NCBI RefSeq assembly: GCF_000785105.2
Contig: NZ_CP018906.1
Span: 1,798,001-1,862,000, forward strand
Origin: Lentilactobacillus curieae
Lineage (GTDB): Bacteria; Bacillota; Bacilli; Lactobacillales; Lactobacillaceae
Reading direction: 5' to 3'
Length of the DNA: 64,000 nt
A program made the position numbers and the translations under genes. Under the pieces are notes generated by a model. The model ran no database searches. It worked only from the letters and a program-made list of their open reading frames with translations, and was not told the origin of the DNA. Shown one piece after another: positions 7,216 to 15,360 of this stretch (positions within the stretch are counted from its first letter, which is position 1; every line of letters begins with the position of its first letter).

Positions 7216-8557
7216 CGAGTATTTAACGGTATCCGCACTAACTCAATATATCAAGAAAAAATTTGACTATGATCCGTACCTATCTAAAGTGTACTTGACC
7301 GGTGAAATTTCAAATTTTCGATTACGCAAAAATGCTCACCAGTACTTTAGTTTGAAGGATGACAACGCAAAAATTAGTGCTATTATGTTCAAGTCTGCAT
7401 TTAATAAGTTAAAGTTTACTCCCGAAGAAGGAATGAAGGTTCTGGTAGTTGGTCATATTTCAGTATATGAACCAACTGGGAGCTATCAAATTTATATCGA
7501 GCGAATGGAACCTGATGGTGTTGGTCAACTGTACCAAGCCTATGAGCAATTAAAGAAACGACTATCTGCCGAAGGATTGTTTACCAAAACCAAACGACCC
7601 TTAGTCAAGTTTCCAAAAAGAATTGCGGTGGTAACTTCACCTAGTGGGGCGGTCATCAGAGATATCATCACAACAGCCAGGCGGCGTTACCCGATAGCCC
7701 AAATTGTGTTGTTTCCAGCGTTAGTTCAAGGAACCGAAGCTAGTAACGACATAGTTAGACAGATCAACCGTGCTAATGAAATGGGTGATTTTGATACGCT
7801 AATCATCGGGCGTGGTGGTGGTTCAATTGAAGACTTGTGGCCATTTAATGAAGAAAATGTAGCTAGGGCTATCTCAACGAGTGAAATCCCAGTGATATCT
7901 TCCGTTGGCCACGAAACCGACACAACAATTGCCGATTTAGTTGCCGATGTGCGCGCTGCCACCCCAACGGCTGCAGCGGAATTGGCGGTGCCAAAGTTAG
8001 AACAGGTAATGTTGGATATCCGTAACAATCAAAACCGATTGATGAATGCAGTCTTCCAATTGATCAAACAAGCTAAGTTGAGGTTGCAAAAGTTAGAAGA
8101 ATCAACGGTGTTTAAGTCGCCTCAAAGAATTTACGAGACTTACACGCAGCGAGTTGATTTACTAACCCAGCGACTAATAGCAAACAATAATCAAAATCTG
8201 AACCATCACCAAAGTGAATTTTCTGCGGTTGATAATCGATTAAAATTAGTTGCCCCAATTACTAAGATTGAAAGATACCAGCAATTAGCTGCTACTTATC
8301 AGATGCGCTTAGTCCAAGCACAAAAGCTTAAGTTAGGTGATAGTAGGAAACAATTTCAGCTGGCAGTTTCCTCGCTTGATCACTTAAGCCCACTTAAAAT
8401 ATTGGCAAGGGGTTACTCATATACAACCGATGCTGATGATCAATTAATTAGTAAAGTTGATTTAATTAATCAAGGTGATAATCTAACGGTTCATTTGAGT
8501 GATGGGTCAGTTGTCGCAACGGTAAACGAGATTATAAAAGATAAGCGAGAGGAATAA
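7208..8557 (+). CDS. xseA: Exodeoxyribonuclease VII large subunit
   Basis: The 449-aa catalytic subunit of Exo VII, which degrades single-stranded DNA to oligonucleotides. It has an N-terminal OB fold (YLTGEISNFR, about residues 20-110), a nuclease core with VVTSPSGAVIRDI, IGRGGGSIEDLWPFN and SSVGHETDTTIADLVADVRA(ATPTAAAE), and a coiled-coil C-terminal third. The GTG start overlaps the folD stop by 8 bases; xseB follows after one base. Confidence 0.96.
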   Translation: MNNEYLTVSALTQYIKKKFDYDPYLSKVYLTGEISNFRLRKNAHQYFSLKDDNAKISAIMFKSAFNKLKFTPEEGMKVLVVGHISVYEPTGSYQIYIERMEPDGVGQLYQAYEQLKKRLSAEGLFTKTKRPLVKFPKRIAVVTSPSGAVIRDIITTARRRYPIAQIVLFPALVQGTEASNDIVRQINRANEMGDFDTLIIGRGGGSIEDLWPFNEENVARAISTSEIPVISSVGHETDTTIADLVADVRAATPTAAAELAVPKLEQVMLDIRNNQNRLMNAVFQLIKQAKLRLQKLEESTVFKSPQRIYETYTQRVDLLTQRLIANNNQNLNHHQSEFSAVDNRLKLVAPITKIERYQQLAATYQMRLVQAQKLKLGDSRKQFQLAVSSLDHLSPLKILARGYSYTTDADDQLISKVDLINQGDNLTVHLSDGSVVATVNEIIKDKREE

Positions 8558-8558
8558 G

Positions 8559-8807
8559 ATGGCAGATAACAAAACTTTTGAAGAAAAAATGCAAGAATTG
8601 GAGACCATCGTTTCCGAGCTGGAACAAGGTAACGTTCCACTGGAGGAATCCATGACTAAGTTCAAGGATGGCATGAAACTCAGTGAAGAGTTATCCAAAA
8701 CACTAAGTAGTGCTGAAAAAACGATGGCTAAAATTGTTGACGATAGCGGAAAAGAATCTGAGTTTGAAAACCTAGGAGATAGTGCAACTAACAATGGCCA
8801 AGATTAA
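8559..8807 (+). CDS. xseB: Exodeoxyribonuclease VII small subunit
   Basis: The 82-aa partner of XseA. The family core is TFEEKMQELETIVSELEQGN, then PLEESMTKFKDGMKLSEE, forming two helices that bind the coiled coil of XseA. The tail is acidic and variable. It starts one base after xseA ends and overlaps the ispA start, within one operon. Confidence 0.95.
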   Translation: MADNKTFEEKMQELETIVSELEQGNVPLEESMTKFKDGMKLSEELSKTLSSAEKTMAKIVDDSGKESEFENLGDSATNNGQD

Positions 8808-9684
8808 GCAATTTGAACAAGAATGGATTCCCAAAATCGACCACCTTCTAGATTCACAAATGAATTATGATGTGAGTCAACCCGAATTATTGGCCGCAAT
8901 GAAGTATTCTGTTGACGCCGGAGGTAAGAGATTTAGACCGCTTTTAGGAATTGCTACAGTACTCACAGTTAATAAGCAAGTTGGTGCGGTACAGCTTAAG
9001 GCACTGAGCGCAATTGAACTGCTACACACGTATTCGCTGATTCATGATGATTTACCAGCGATGGATGATGATCCTATCAGACGGGGAAAGCCTTCAAACC
9101 ATATTAAATTTGGCGACGCATTAGCAACGTTAGCCGGCGATGGGTTACAGGCACTTGCCTTTCAATGGGTAGTCGATAATCAACTCCCTAGTACCGTTAA
9201 AAGTGAACTAGCCTTAAAGTTAGCAATTGCGGCTGGGCCGGCGGGAATGGTTGCTGGTCAAGCAGATGATGTTTTGAACGAAAATCATGAACTATCGTAC
9301 GATGCGTTAAAGAAATTGCATCGTAATAAGACTGGGGCGTTAATCCACTATGCAGTTGAGTCAGGCTTAATTGTTGGTGGGGTCAATGAAGCCGATAGAA
9401 AACCATTTTTAGAGTTTGCAGATGCGTTTGGTTTGGCATTCCAAATTTATGACGATATTTTGGATGTCATTAGCAACGAGAGAGAATTAGGCAAACCAGT
9501 TCATCAAGACAGCGGTAAAAATACTTACCCTAATTTATTTGGTCTAAGTAAATCAAAGGAAATTTTAGCAATTACCGTATCTAAAGCTATGGATGCGTTA
9601 GATTTGATTTCTGATGAGCAGGGGTTTGATACTAAGCTATTAAAAGAATTTTGTGGCTATTTTAAGATTGAGGAAATTGAGTAA
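8794..9684 (+). CDS. ispA: Polyprenyl (farnesyl/geranyl) diphosphate synthase
   Basis: Condenses IPP with allylic diphosphates to give short-chain prenyl diphosphates for undecaprenyl and quinone synthesis. Both Asp-rich motifs are present: DDLPAMDDD (about residue 82) and DDILD (about 224), with GGKRFRP near the N-terminus. ATG 8794 gives the usual MAKIKQFEQEW beginning but is 15 bases from AGGAG; GTG 8782 is only 3 bases from it, so the exact start is uncertain. Ends at the tlyA start. Confidence 0.94.
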   Translation: MAKIKQFEQEWIPKIDHLLDSQMNYDVSQPELLAAMKYSVDAGGKRFRPLLGIATVLTVNKQVGAVQLKALSAIELLHTYSLIHDDLPAMDDDPIRRGKPSNHIKFGDALATLAGDGLQALAFQWVVDNQLPSTVKSELALKLAIAAGPAGMVAGQADDVLNENHELSYDALKKLHRNKTGALIHYAVESGLIVGGVNEADRKPFLEFADAFGLAFQIYDDILDVISNERELGKPVHQDSGKNTYPNLFGLSKSKEILAITVSKAMDALDLISDEQGFDTKLLKEFCGYFKIEEIE

Positions 9685-10499
9685 TGGAAAAACAACGCGT
9701 TGATATTTTACTAGTTGAACAGGGATTATTTGATACCAGGGAAAAAGCTAAACGGGCCGTGATGGCAGGAGAGATTCTTGGTAATAACGAAGAACGTTTA
9801 GATAAGCCAGGAGTGAAAATCCCAGTTGATACTGAATTGCACATTAAAGGCAAGCCAATGCCATACGTAAGTCGTGGTGGTTTAAAATTGGAAAAAGCCT
9901 TGAAGGTATTTGGTGTTAGCGTTCAGGACAAGGTGGTTCTGGACATTGGGAGTTCTACTGGCGGTTTTACCGATGTAATGCTTCAGAATGGAGCTAAATT
10001 AAGTTATGCCCTGGATGTTGGTAGTAATCAGTTAGTTTGGAAATTACGCCAGGATCCCCGTGTGGTGGTAATGGAACATACAAACTTCCGTTACAGCAAA
10101 CTAGCTGATTTTACAGATGGCCAACCCGAATTCTCATCAATTGATGTTTCATTCATTTCATTAAAACTTATTTTGCCAACCTTAAAGGAAATAATTATTC
10201 CTAATGGCCAAGTGGTCGCACTGATTAAGCCACAATTTGAAGCCGGCAAGTCTAAAGTTGGGAAACACGGAATTGTTCGTGACCCAGCAGTGCATAAAGA
10301 GGTTTTGAATTCCGCGTTAAAATTTGCGGTCGAAAGCGGCTACGAAGTTGAAAATCTTGATTTTTCGCCAATTAAAGGTGGTTCTGGGAATATCGAATTT
10401 CTAGTTTTGCTCAAGTCGGTTGATGAACCAAGAATTTTACCGAATGTATCGATTGAAAAAGTTATTGAAAACGCTTATTCTGAGTTAAAGAAGGACTAG
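9684..10499 (+). CDS. TlyA-family rRNA 2'-O-methyltransferase
   Basis: A 271-aa protein with an N-terminal S4 RNA-binding domain (residues 1-60, RVDILLVEQGLFDTREKAKR) and an FtsJ-like SAM methyltransferase (VVLDIGSSTGGFTDVML at about 85-101; IKPQFEAGKSKVGKHGIVRD further on). Homologues methylate 2'-OH of cytidine in rRNA, and some have been called haemolysins. The start overlaps the ispA stop by one base. Position between ispA and argR matches yqxC of Bacillus. Confidence 0.9.
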   Translation: MEKQRVDILLVEQGLFDTREKAKRAVMAGEILGNNEERLDKPGVKIPVDTELHIKGKPMPYVSRGGLKLEKALKVFGVSVQDKVVLDIGSSTGGFTDVMLQNGAKLSYALDVGSNQLVWKLRQDPRVVVMEHTNFRYSKLADFTDGQPEFSSIDVSFISLKLILPTLKEIIIPNGQVVALIKPQFEAGKSKVGKHGIVRDPAVHKEVLNSALKFAVESGYEVENLDFSPIKGGSGNIEFLVLLKSVDEPRILPNVSIEKVIENAYSELKKD

Positions 10500-10514
10500 A
10501 CCCAGGAGGTTATT

Positions 10515-10973
10515 ATGAGAAAAAAGGAAAGACAAAGAATCATTCGCAGGCTGTTATCAACCAATGATTTAGAAACTCAAGAAGATTTTGTAAAGATACT
10601 GTCTAATCAAAATATCTGGGTTACCCAGGCAACGATTTCTCGTGATATTAAAGAAATGCAGTTAGTTAAGGTGCCATCCCCAAATGGTGGATATCGCTAT
10701 AGCCTACCGACTCAGAAGAATGTTGATACAGAAAAAAAGTTAGTTCAATCGATTCAAGACTCGTTTGTGTCTATTGATACGCAAGACAAGCTAGTATTTA
10801 TGAAGGTTTTGCCAGGTAGTGGACCAATCATTTCTAGTTTGTTGTACCAACTGAAGAACGATGACGTATTTGGTACGCTTGGTGATGATAATACTGTACT
10901 GGTCATCTGTGTTTCAGATTCTGCCGCAGAAGCATTTAAAAACCGTGTTAACGAAATGCTTAAGGGTATCTAG
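10515..10973 (+). CDS. argR: Arginine repressor ArgR/AhrC family
   Basis: A 152-aa transcription factor. The N-terminal winged helix includes TQEDFVKILSNQNIWVTQAT and SRDIKEMQLVKVP. The C-terminal oligomerisation and arginine-binding domain has the acidic GTLGDDNTVLVI motif. The family controls arginine biosynthesis and deiminase genes as an Arg-bound hexamer. In lactobacilli there are often two paralogues; this one is the chromosomal recN-linked copy. Confidence 0.93.
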   Translation: MRKKERQRIIRRLLSTNDLETQEDFVKILSNQNIWVTQATISRDIKEMQLVKVPSPNGGYRYSLPTQKNVDTEKKLVQSIQDSFVSIDTQDKLVFMKVLPGSGPIISSLLYQLKNDDVFGTLGDDNTVLVICVSDSAAEAFKNRVNEMLKGI

Positions 10974-10988
10974 TAAGAAGGATGATCT

Positions 10989-12698
10989 ATGCTATTAGAA
11001 TTATCGATAACTGACTTTGCAATAATTGAGCACTTAGATGTGGACTTTCAATCAGGGATGACGGTTTTAACCGGAGAAACTGGTGCTGGAAAGTCCATTA
11101 TTATTGATGCAGTTTCATTGTTGGCAGGCTCCCGAGGTTCAAAAGATTTTATCCGAACTGGGGCCAAAAAGGCGATTATTTCTGGTAATTTTGTACTTGA
11201 TGAAAGAAACCCTACATATGGTGTTTTGGATGAACTTGAAATTGAACATGATGATGGCAGTGTGGTAATTGAACGTGAGCTATTTGAAAACGGTCGCAAT
11301 AGTTGTCGGGTTAATGGCAGGATGGTCAATATTTCCACACTACGCAGAATTGGCGAGACCATCGTGGATATTCAAGGCCAAAACGATCATCAAGAGTTAA
11401 TGAATCCGGATCGGCATATTTTCTTGTTGGATGAATTTGGCGAAGACAAGTTAACTAACCTGCTTGAAAAGTATCATGCTGAGTACTCGACTTATTTGAA
11501 GCTTAAAGCGATAAATGATAAGAAAAACCAAAATGAAAAAGAGTGGGCGCAGCGACTAGACATGTTGAAATTTCAAATCAACGAAATCGATGCTGCCAAC
11601 TTGGTTGCCGGTGAAGAGGAAGATTTGGTTGCTCAACGAGATAGATTGAACAACTTTCAACGAATTCATGATGCGTTAGTGACAAGCTACGAGAGTCTTA
11701 ACAGTGATGAAAGTAGTGCCCTTGATGGGGTTGGAACCGCTATGAGTTCTATGCAGTCTGTAGAAGACCTTGATCCAGATTTTAAACAAATTTCTGAAGA
11801 TGTTTCTGGAGCATTTTATTCATTGCAAGATGCGGTTAGTTTGTTGTCAGACCAAATTAGTAATCTCGAGTTTAATCAGGATACTTTAGATGAGGTTGAG
11901 CAACGACTGAATCTCATCAGCCAGTTAGAAAAGAAGTACGGTGATACTGTCAATCAAATCCTTGAGTATCGTGAGAGCATCAGCGATGAACTTGATCAAA
12001 TGCAGGGGAATGCGGCTGAGGATGACGATTTAGCTGATCGACTAGAAAAATCTAAACAAATGCTAATAAAACTTGCAAAACAAATTTCTGATAAGCGCAA
12101 GGTAATTGCTAAAAGTCTTGAGCTTGGAGTTCAAAAACAGCTGGCAGATTTATTTATGGAAAAGGCGGTTTTTGAGGTCAACATTACAGATGCAACTTCA
12201 CTGACAAGAACAGGGATGGATAACGTGGAATTCTTTATCCAAACCAATCCGGGTGAAAAGATGTTGCCATTGGTTAAATCCGCTTCAGGCGGTGAGTTAT
12301 CGCGAATTATGCTAGCTTTGAAGACGATATTTGCCAAAGCAGCAGGAGTTACTTCAATTATCTTTGATGAAGTAGATACTGGGGTATCAGGCCGGGTTGC
12401 ACAAGCAATTGCCAATAAAATCTATACAATTTCAACCAAGTCTCAAGTTTTATGTATTACGCATTTACCACAGGTCGCCGCAATGAGTGACCAACACTAC
12501 TTTATTTCTAAGCAAACATCTGAAAATCGGACGATGACTCACTTACAAGAACTAAGTTCTAAAGATCGGATTGGAGAATTATCGAGGATGCTCGCGGGAA
12601 CCGAAGTTACTAAAATCACTACTGAGCATGCTGATGAGCTCCTTAAGCTGGCAAGTCACGAACGAGATGTAATTCGTAAAGAATTGAAGAAAAAATAA
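10989..12698 (+). CDS. recN: DNA repair protein RecN
   Basis: A 569-aa SMC-like ATPase acting early in double-strand break repair. Walker A is LTGETGAGKSIIIDA (about 29-43), followed by long coiled coils, then the signature SASGGELSRIMLALK and Walker B TSIIFDEVDTGVSG. Ribosome site GAAGGATGA. I see no LexA box before it, so it is probably transcribed with argR. It ends at a terminator beyond which lies an SOS-boxed gene on the other strand. Confidence 0.96.
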   Translation: MLLELSITDFAIIEHLDVDFQSGMTVLTGETGAGKSIIIDAVSLLAGSRGSKDFIRTGAKKAIISGNFVLDERNPTYGVLDELEIEHDDGSVVIERELFENGRNSCRVNGRMVNISTLRRIGETIVDIQGQNDHQELMNPDRHIFLLDEFGEDKLTNLLEKYHAEYSTYLKLKAINDKKNQNEKEWAQRLDMLKFQINEIDAANLVAGEEEDLVAQRDRLNNFQRIHDALVTSYESLNSDESSALDGVGTAMSSMQSVEDLDPDFKQISEDVSGAFYSLQDAVSLLSDQISNLEFNQDTLDEVEQRLNLISQLEKKYGDTVNQILEYRESISDELDQMQGNAAEDDDLADRLEKSKQMLIKLAKQISDKRKVIAKSLELGVQKQLADLFMEKAVFEVNITDATSLTRTGMDNVEFFIQTNPGEKMLPLVKSASGGELSRIMLALKTIFAKAAGVTSIIFDEVDTGVSGRVAQAIANKIYTISTKSQVLCITHLPQVAAMSDQHYFISKQTSENRTMTHLQELSSKDRIGELSRMLAGTEVTKITTEHADELLKLASHERDVIRKELKKK

Positions 12699-12742
12699 GA
12701 CGATATTCGGATTGCAATTGAGCAATTGAATATCGTCTTTAT
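12697..12742. terminator. Terminator between recN and the convergent YolD-like gene
   Basis: AAGACGATATTC (12697-12708) pairs with GAATATCGTCTT (about 12728-12739), with a shorter inner stem CAATTG. The flanks are A/T rich on both sides, so it may act in both directions. Confidence 0.75.
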
Positions 12743-12760
12743 TATGAATTGTATGCGTAG

Positions 12761-13069
12761 TTAGTTGAATCTTTGGATTGATTGTAGTTCGCCTAGGTAA
12801 AAGATTTTGGTTAAATTACCTGTCATATCCTTGATTAGGAGTCTGTCGTCGGAAAGTTTGGTTAATGAACCGGAAATACTGATGGTTTCGCTATTGAAAG
12901 CGACAGTTACGCGAAAGTTTTGGCAAATAGCTTGATCAGCGAAGTATTGGAGCTGACGCATGGGCATCTGGCCTAGATTTCTGTGATTAGGAAGAATTTT
13001 CAAAAATCTTTGATAGTTTTGTTTAACTGTGTTGGTGATTTCGGTTAGATAGGATTGTCTGTTTTGCAT
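12761..13069 (-). CDS. YolD-like small protein, SOS-boxed
   Basis: A 102-aa cytoplasmic protein beginning MQNRQSYLTEITNTVKQNYQ. The second half (SISGSLTKLSDDRLLIKDM followed by TGNLTKIFYLGELQSIQRF) has the beta-rich pattern of YolD-like proteins, in which a modified strand pair ends with an 'I...I' face. In Bacillus, YolD-like genes accompany Y-family polymerases (uvrX-yolD, yqjW-yqjX) and respond to DNA damage. Here there is no polymerase gene beside it. The ATG at 13069 is 8 bases after GGAG. The promoter holds a perfect LexA half-site pair. The family assignment is inferred from pattern only; the SOS control is well supported. Confidence 0.6.
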   Translation of the reverse strand: MQNRQSYLTEITNTVKQNYQRFLKILPNHRNLGQMPMRQLQYFADQAICQNFRVTVAFNSETISISGSLTKLSDDRLLIKDMTGNLTKIFYLGELQSIQRFN

Positions 13070-13080
13070 TTTAATCACTC

Positions 13081-13094
13081 CGAACGTTTGTTTG
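13081..13094. promoter_or_regulatory. Second, weaker LexA (SOS) box
   Basis: CGAACGTTTGTTTG: left half CGAAC, 4-base spacer, right half GTTTG, one position from the ideal dyad. It lies between the transcription start and the ribosome site of the YolD-like gene, 13 bases from the first box. Confidence 0.5.
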
Positions 13095-13101
13095 TGTCTT
13101 A

Positions 13102-13130
13102 ATTATACGAACAAGCGTTCTAAATTGCAA
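13102..13130 (-). promoter_or_regulatory. Promoter of the YolD-like gene with embedded LexA box
   Basis: On the minus strand TTGCAA (13130-13125), 17-base spacer, perfect TATAAT (13107-13102). The spacer contains CGAACAAGCGTTC (13108-13120), matching the Gram-positive LexA/DinR operator CGAAC-N4-GTTC exactly. A repressor bound there would cover the space between -35 and -10. Confidence 0.8.
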
Positions 13131-13157
13131 CCCTAATTCTCACTTTATTTTTCGCCC

Positions 13158-13186
13158 TTGCCAAAAGTGACAAATTGCGTGATAAT
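13158..13186 (+). promoter_or_regulatory. Promoter of gmk-rpoZ
   Basis: TTGCCA (13158-13163), 17-base spacer, GATAAT (13181-13186), about 35 bases upstream of gmk. Confidence 0.7.
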
Positions 13187-13222
13187 TATGGGTATTATTA
13201 AAAAAGGTGAAGGGATCTTTCA

Positions 13223-13837
13223 ATGACTAAAAGAGGAATGTTAATCGTGCTGTCTGGACCATCTGGTGTTGGTAAGGGGACTGTTCGTAAAGCATTATTT
13301 AATGAACCTGACGTTGATTTTGAGTATTCAACTTCAATGACAACCAGAAAACCACGCGATGGTGAAAAAGACGGTGTGGATTATTTCTTTGTTTCAAAGG
13401 AACAATTTGAAGATAATATCCAAAATGGGGAGATGCTAGAGTACGCCAAGTACGTTGACAATTACTACGGCACCCCATTAAAATATGTTAACGAAACTTT
13501 GGAATCCGGCAAGGATGTCTTCTTAGAAATTGAAGTCAATGGTGCAATGCAGGTTCGAGCTAATTGTCCCGACGCTGTCTTTGTATTTTTAACCCCACCA
13601 GATTTAATGGAATTGAAGCACCGTTTGATTGGTCGTGGAACTGACAAAATGGAAGTTATCGACAAACGAATCAAAACAGCAGCTTCTGAAATAAGAATGA
13701 TGCGTAACTATGATTACGCTGTGTTAAACGACGAAGTTTCTCAAGCAGTCGATAGAATTAAATCAATTATTCGCAGTGAGAGACTTAAAGTTACTCGTGT
13801 GATGCCAGACTATGAATCCATGTTAGGAGATTTTTAA
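13223..13837 (+). CDS. gmk: Guanylate kinase
   Basis: Phosphorylates GMP to GDP with ATP. The 204-aa protein has the P-loop [16 protein letters not shown] (9-24), the GMP-binding [20 protein letters not shown] and the lid [13 protein letters not shown]. Gmk and rpoZ are commonly paired, and here only one base separates them. Start at ATG 13223 with AAGGGATC upstream. Confidence 0.97.
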   Translation: MTKRGMLIVLSGPSGVGKGTVRKALFNEPDVDFEYSTSMTTRKPRDGEKDGVDYFFVSKEQFEDNIQNGEMLEYAKYVDNYYGTPLKYVNETLESGKDVFLEIEVNGAMQVRANCPDAVFVFLTPPDLMELKHRLIGRGTDKMEVIDKRIKTAASEIRMMRNYDYAVLNDEVSQAVDRIKSIIRSERLKVTRVMPDYESMLGDF

Positions 13838-13838
13838 T

Positions 13839-14051
13839 ATGTTACTTTACCCATCTGTTGATAAATTATTAGAAAAAATTGATTCTCGTTACTCATTGAT
13901 TGCATTAGCAAGCAAGCGAGCTCATGAACTTGATGCCGGTGCAAAGCCATTGCTTAATGAATACAAATCACAAAAATCTGTTGGTAAGGCGCTTGAAGAA
14001 ATTGAAGCAGGATTACTAAAGATCGACGAAAATAATAAAGATTTTGACTAA
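13839..14051 (+). CDS. rpoZ: RNA polymerase omega subunit
   Basis: A 70-aa omega. It has [20 protein letters not shown] and [11 protein letters not shown], the conserved segment that wraps the beta-prime C-terminus. It begins one base after gmk ends, suggesting coupled translation, and is followed by a terminator. Confidence 0.95.
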   Translation: MLLYPSVDKLLEKIDSRYSLIALASKRAHELDAGAKPLLNEYKSQKSVGKALEEIEAGLLKIDENNKDFD

Positions 14052-14059
14052 AGTGCTGT

Positions 14060-14096
14060 AAACCGGGAATTTAAAAGTTCTCGGTTTATTTTATTT
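14060..14096 (+). terminator. Terminator after rpoZ
   Basis: AAACCGGGAA (14060-14069) pairs with TTCTCGGTTT (14078-14087) with one mismatch; a T-rich tail follows. Confidence 0.75.
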
Positions 14097-14146
14097 GTTA
14101 GACCTTTGGTACAATTAAACTGATAATAAATTTGGTGGTGAGACTA

Positions 14147-15346
14147 GTGTTTTCAAATAAACAAGTAACTTTAATCGTTACTGGAAGCATTGCAGTATAC
14201 AAATCACTGACTTTGGTCAGAGAATTAATTAAAAATAACAATCGGGTCAGGGTGGTGATGACCACAGCAGCAACAAAATTTGTCACTCCGCTTGCTTTTC
14301 AGACATTAAGTAAGCAGCGGGTAATCGTTGACGAATTTCAGGATTACGATGTCGATAAAGTTCTTCACATCGACATTGCAGATAGCACTGATTTGACCAT
14401 TGTTGCTCCTGCGAGTGCCAACATCATTGGCAAACTTGCTAATGGAATCGGTGACGATGCCGCTAGCACAGTTTTATTGGCCAATCACGCACCGCTTTTT
14501 GTGGTGCCAACCATGAACACTAATATGCTGGAAAATCCGGCAAACGCAAGAAATTTGCGTACGTTGGCTGCTGATGGTATTCACGTAATGGATTCGGCAA
14601 CCGGCTTTTTGGCAGAGGGCTATTCTGGAAAAGGTAGAATGCCGGAACCCACTGAAATTTTGCAATGGGTTTCTAACACCATCGACCAATCACAAGTCCT
14701 TAAGGGCAGAAAAATTATTGTTACTGCCGGGGGAACTCGAGAACCAATTGACCCGGTTCGTTACATTACTAATCATTCTTCAGGAAAAATGGGGTTTGCA
14801 ATTGCTAAGGCTGCTGCCGATGCAGGTGCAGAAGTTACATTGATTGCTGCAAACACTAGCCTCCCCCATTTCGATGGAGTGTCAGTTATTTCAGTAGTGA
14901 CTGCCCGTGAAATGGCTGCTGAGGTTACAAAACGTTTTGCGGAGGCAGACGGTTTAATTATGTCAGCAGCGATTGCTGACTTTAGACCTGAAACCGTTGC
15001 TGACCATAAAATTAAAAAGGTTGCTGATGAAGACAAAATGACCTTAACGATGGTTAAAAACCCCGATATCGTCAAAAGTATCGGTAAAGTCAAACGAGCT
15101 GATCAATTCGTAGTTGGGTTTGCTGCAGAAACAAATGATTTAATGGCAAACGCGAATAAAAAAATTACATCTAAAAACCTTGACTTGATTGTTGCTAATG
15201 ACGTTGGCAACAAAAAGATCGGTTTTAATTCTGACCAGAATCAGGTAACGCTTATTTGGCCAAATGGCGAAACTAAGAAAACTAGTGTTGAAACTAAATC
15301 AAAGGTTGCTGAAGAGTTAATCAAAATTATTGCAGAATTTAAATAA
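14147..15346 (+). CDS. coaBC: Bifunctional phosphopantothenoylcysteine decarboxylase / ligase
   Basis: Carries out two coenzyme A steps: CTP-dependent joining of cysteine to phosphopantothenate (CoaB) and FMN-dependent decarboxylation (CoaC). The CoaC domain (1-185) has VTGSIAVYKSL, the active-site His in KVLHIDIADSTDL, and PTMNTNMLENPA. The CoaB domain (190-399) has TAGGTREPIDPVRYITNHSS and MSAAIADFRP. GTG 14147 follows GGTGGTGAG; the in-frame GTG at 14132 is inside the ribosome-site region. 399 aa, normal length. Confidence 0.95.
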   Translation: MFSNKQVTLIVTGSIAVYKSLTLVRELIKNNNRVRVVMTTAATKFVTPLAFQTLSKQRVIVDEFQDYDVDKVLHIDIADSTDLTIVAPASANIIGKLANGIGDDAASTVLLANHAPLFVVPTMNTNMLENPANARNLRTLAADGIHVMDSATGFLAEGYSGKGRMPEPTEILQWVSNTIDQSQVLKGRKIIVTAGGTREPIDPVRYITNHSSGKMGFAIAKAAADAGAEVTLIAANTSLPHFDGVSVISVVTAREMAAEVTKRFAEADGLIMSAAIADFRPETVADHKIKKVADEDKMTLTMVKNPDIVKSIGKVKRADQFVVGFAAETNDLMANANKKITSKNLDLIVANDVGNKKIGFNSDQNQVTLIWPNGETKKTSVETKSKVAEELIKIIAEFK

Positions 15347-15360
15347 TTGGAGGGACCAGT

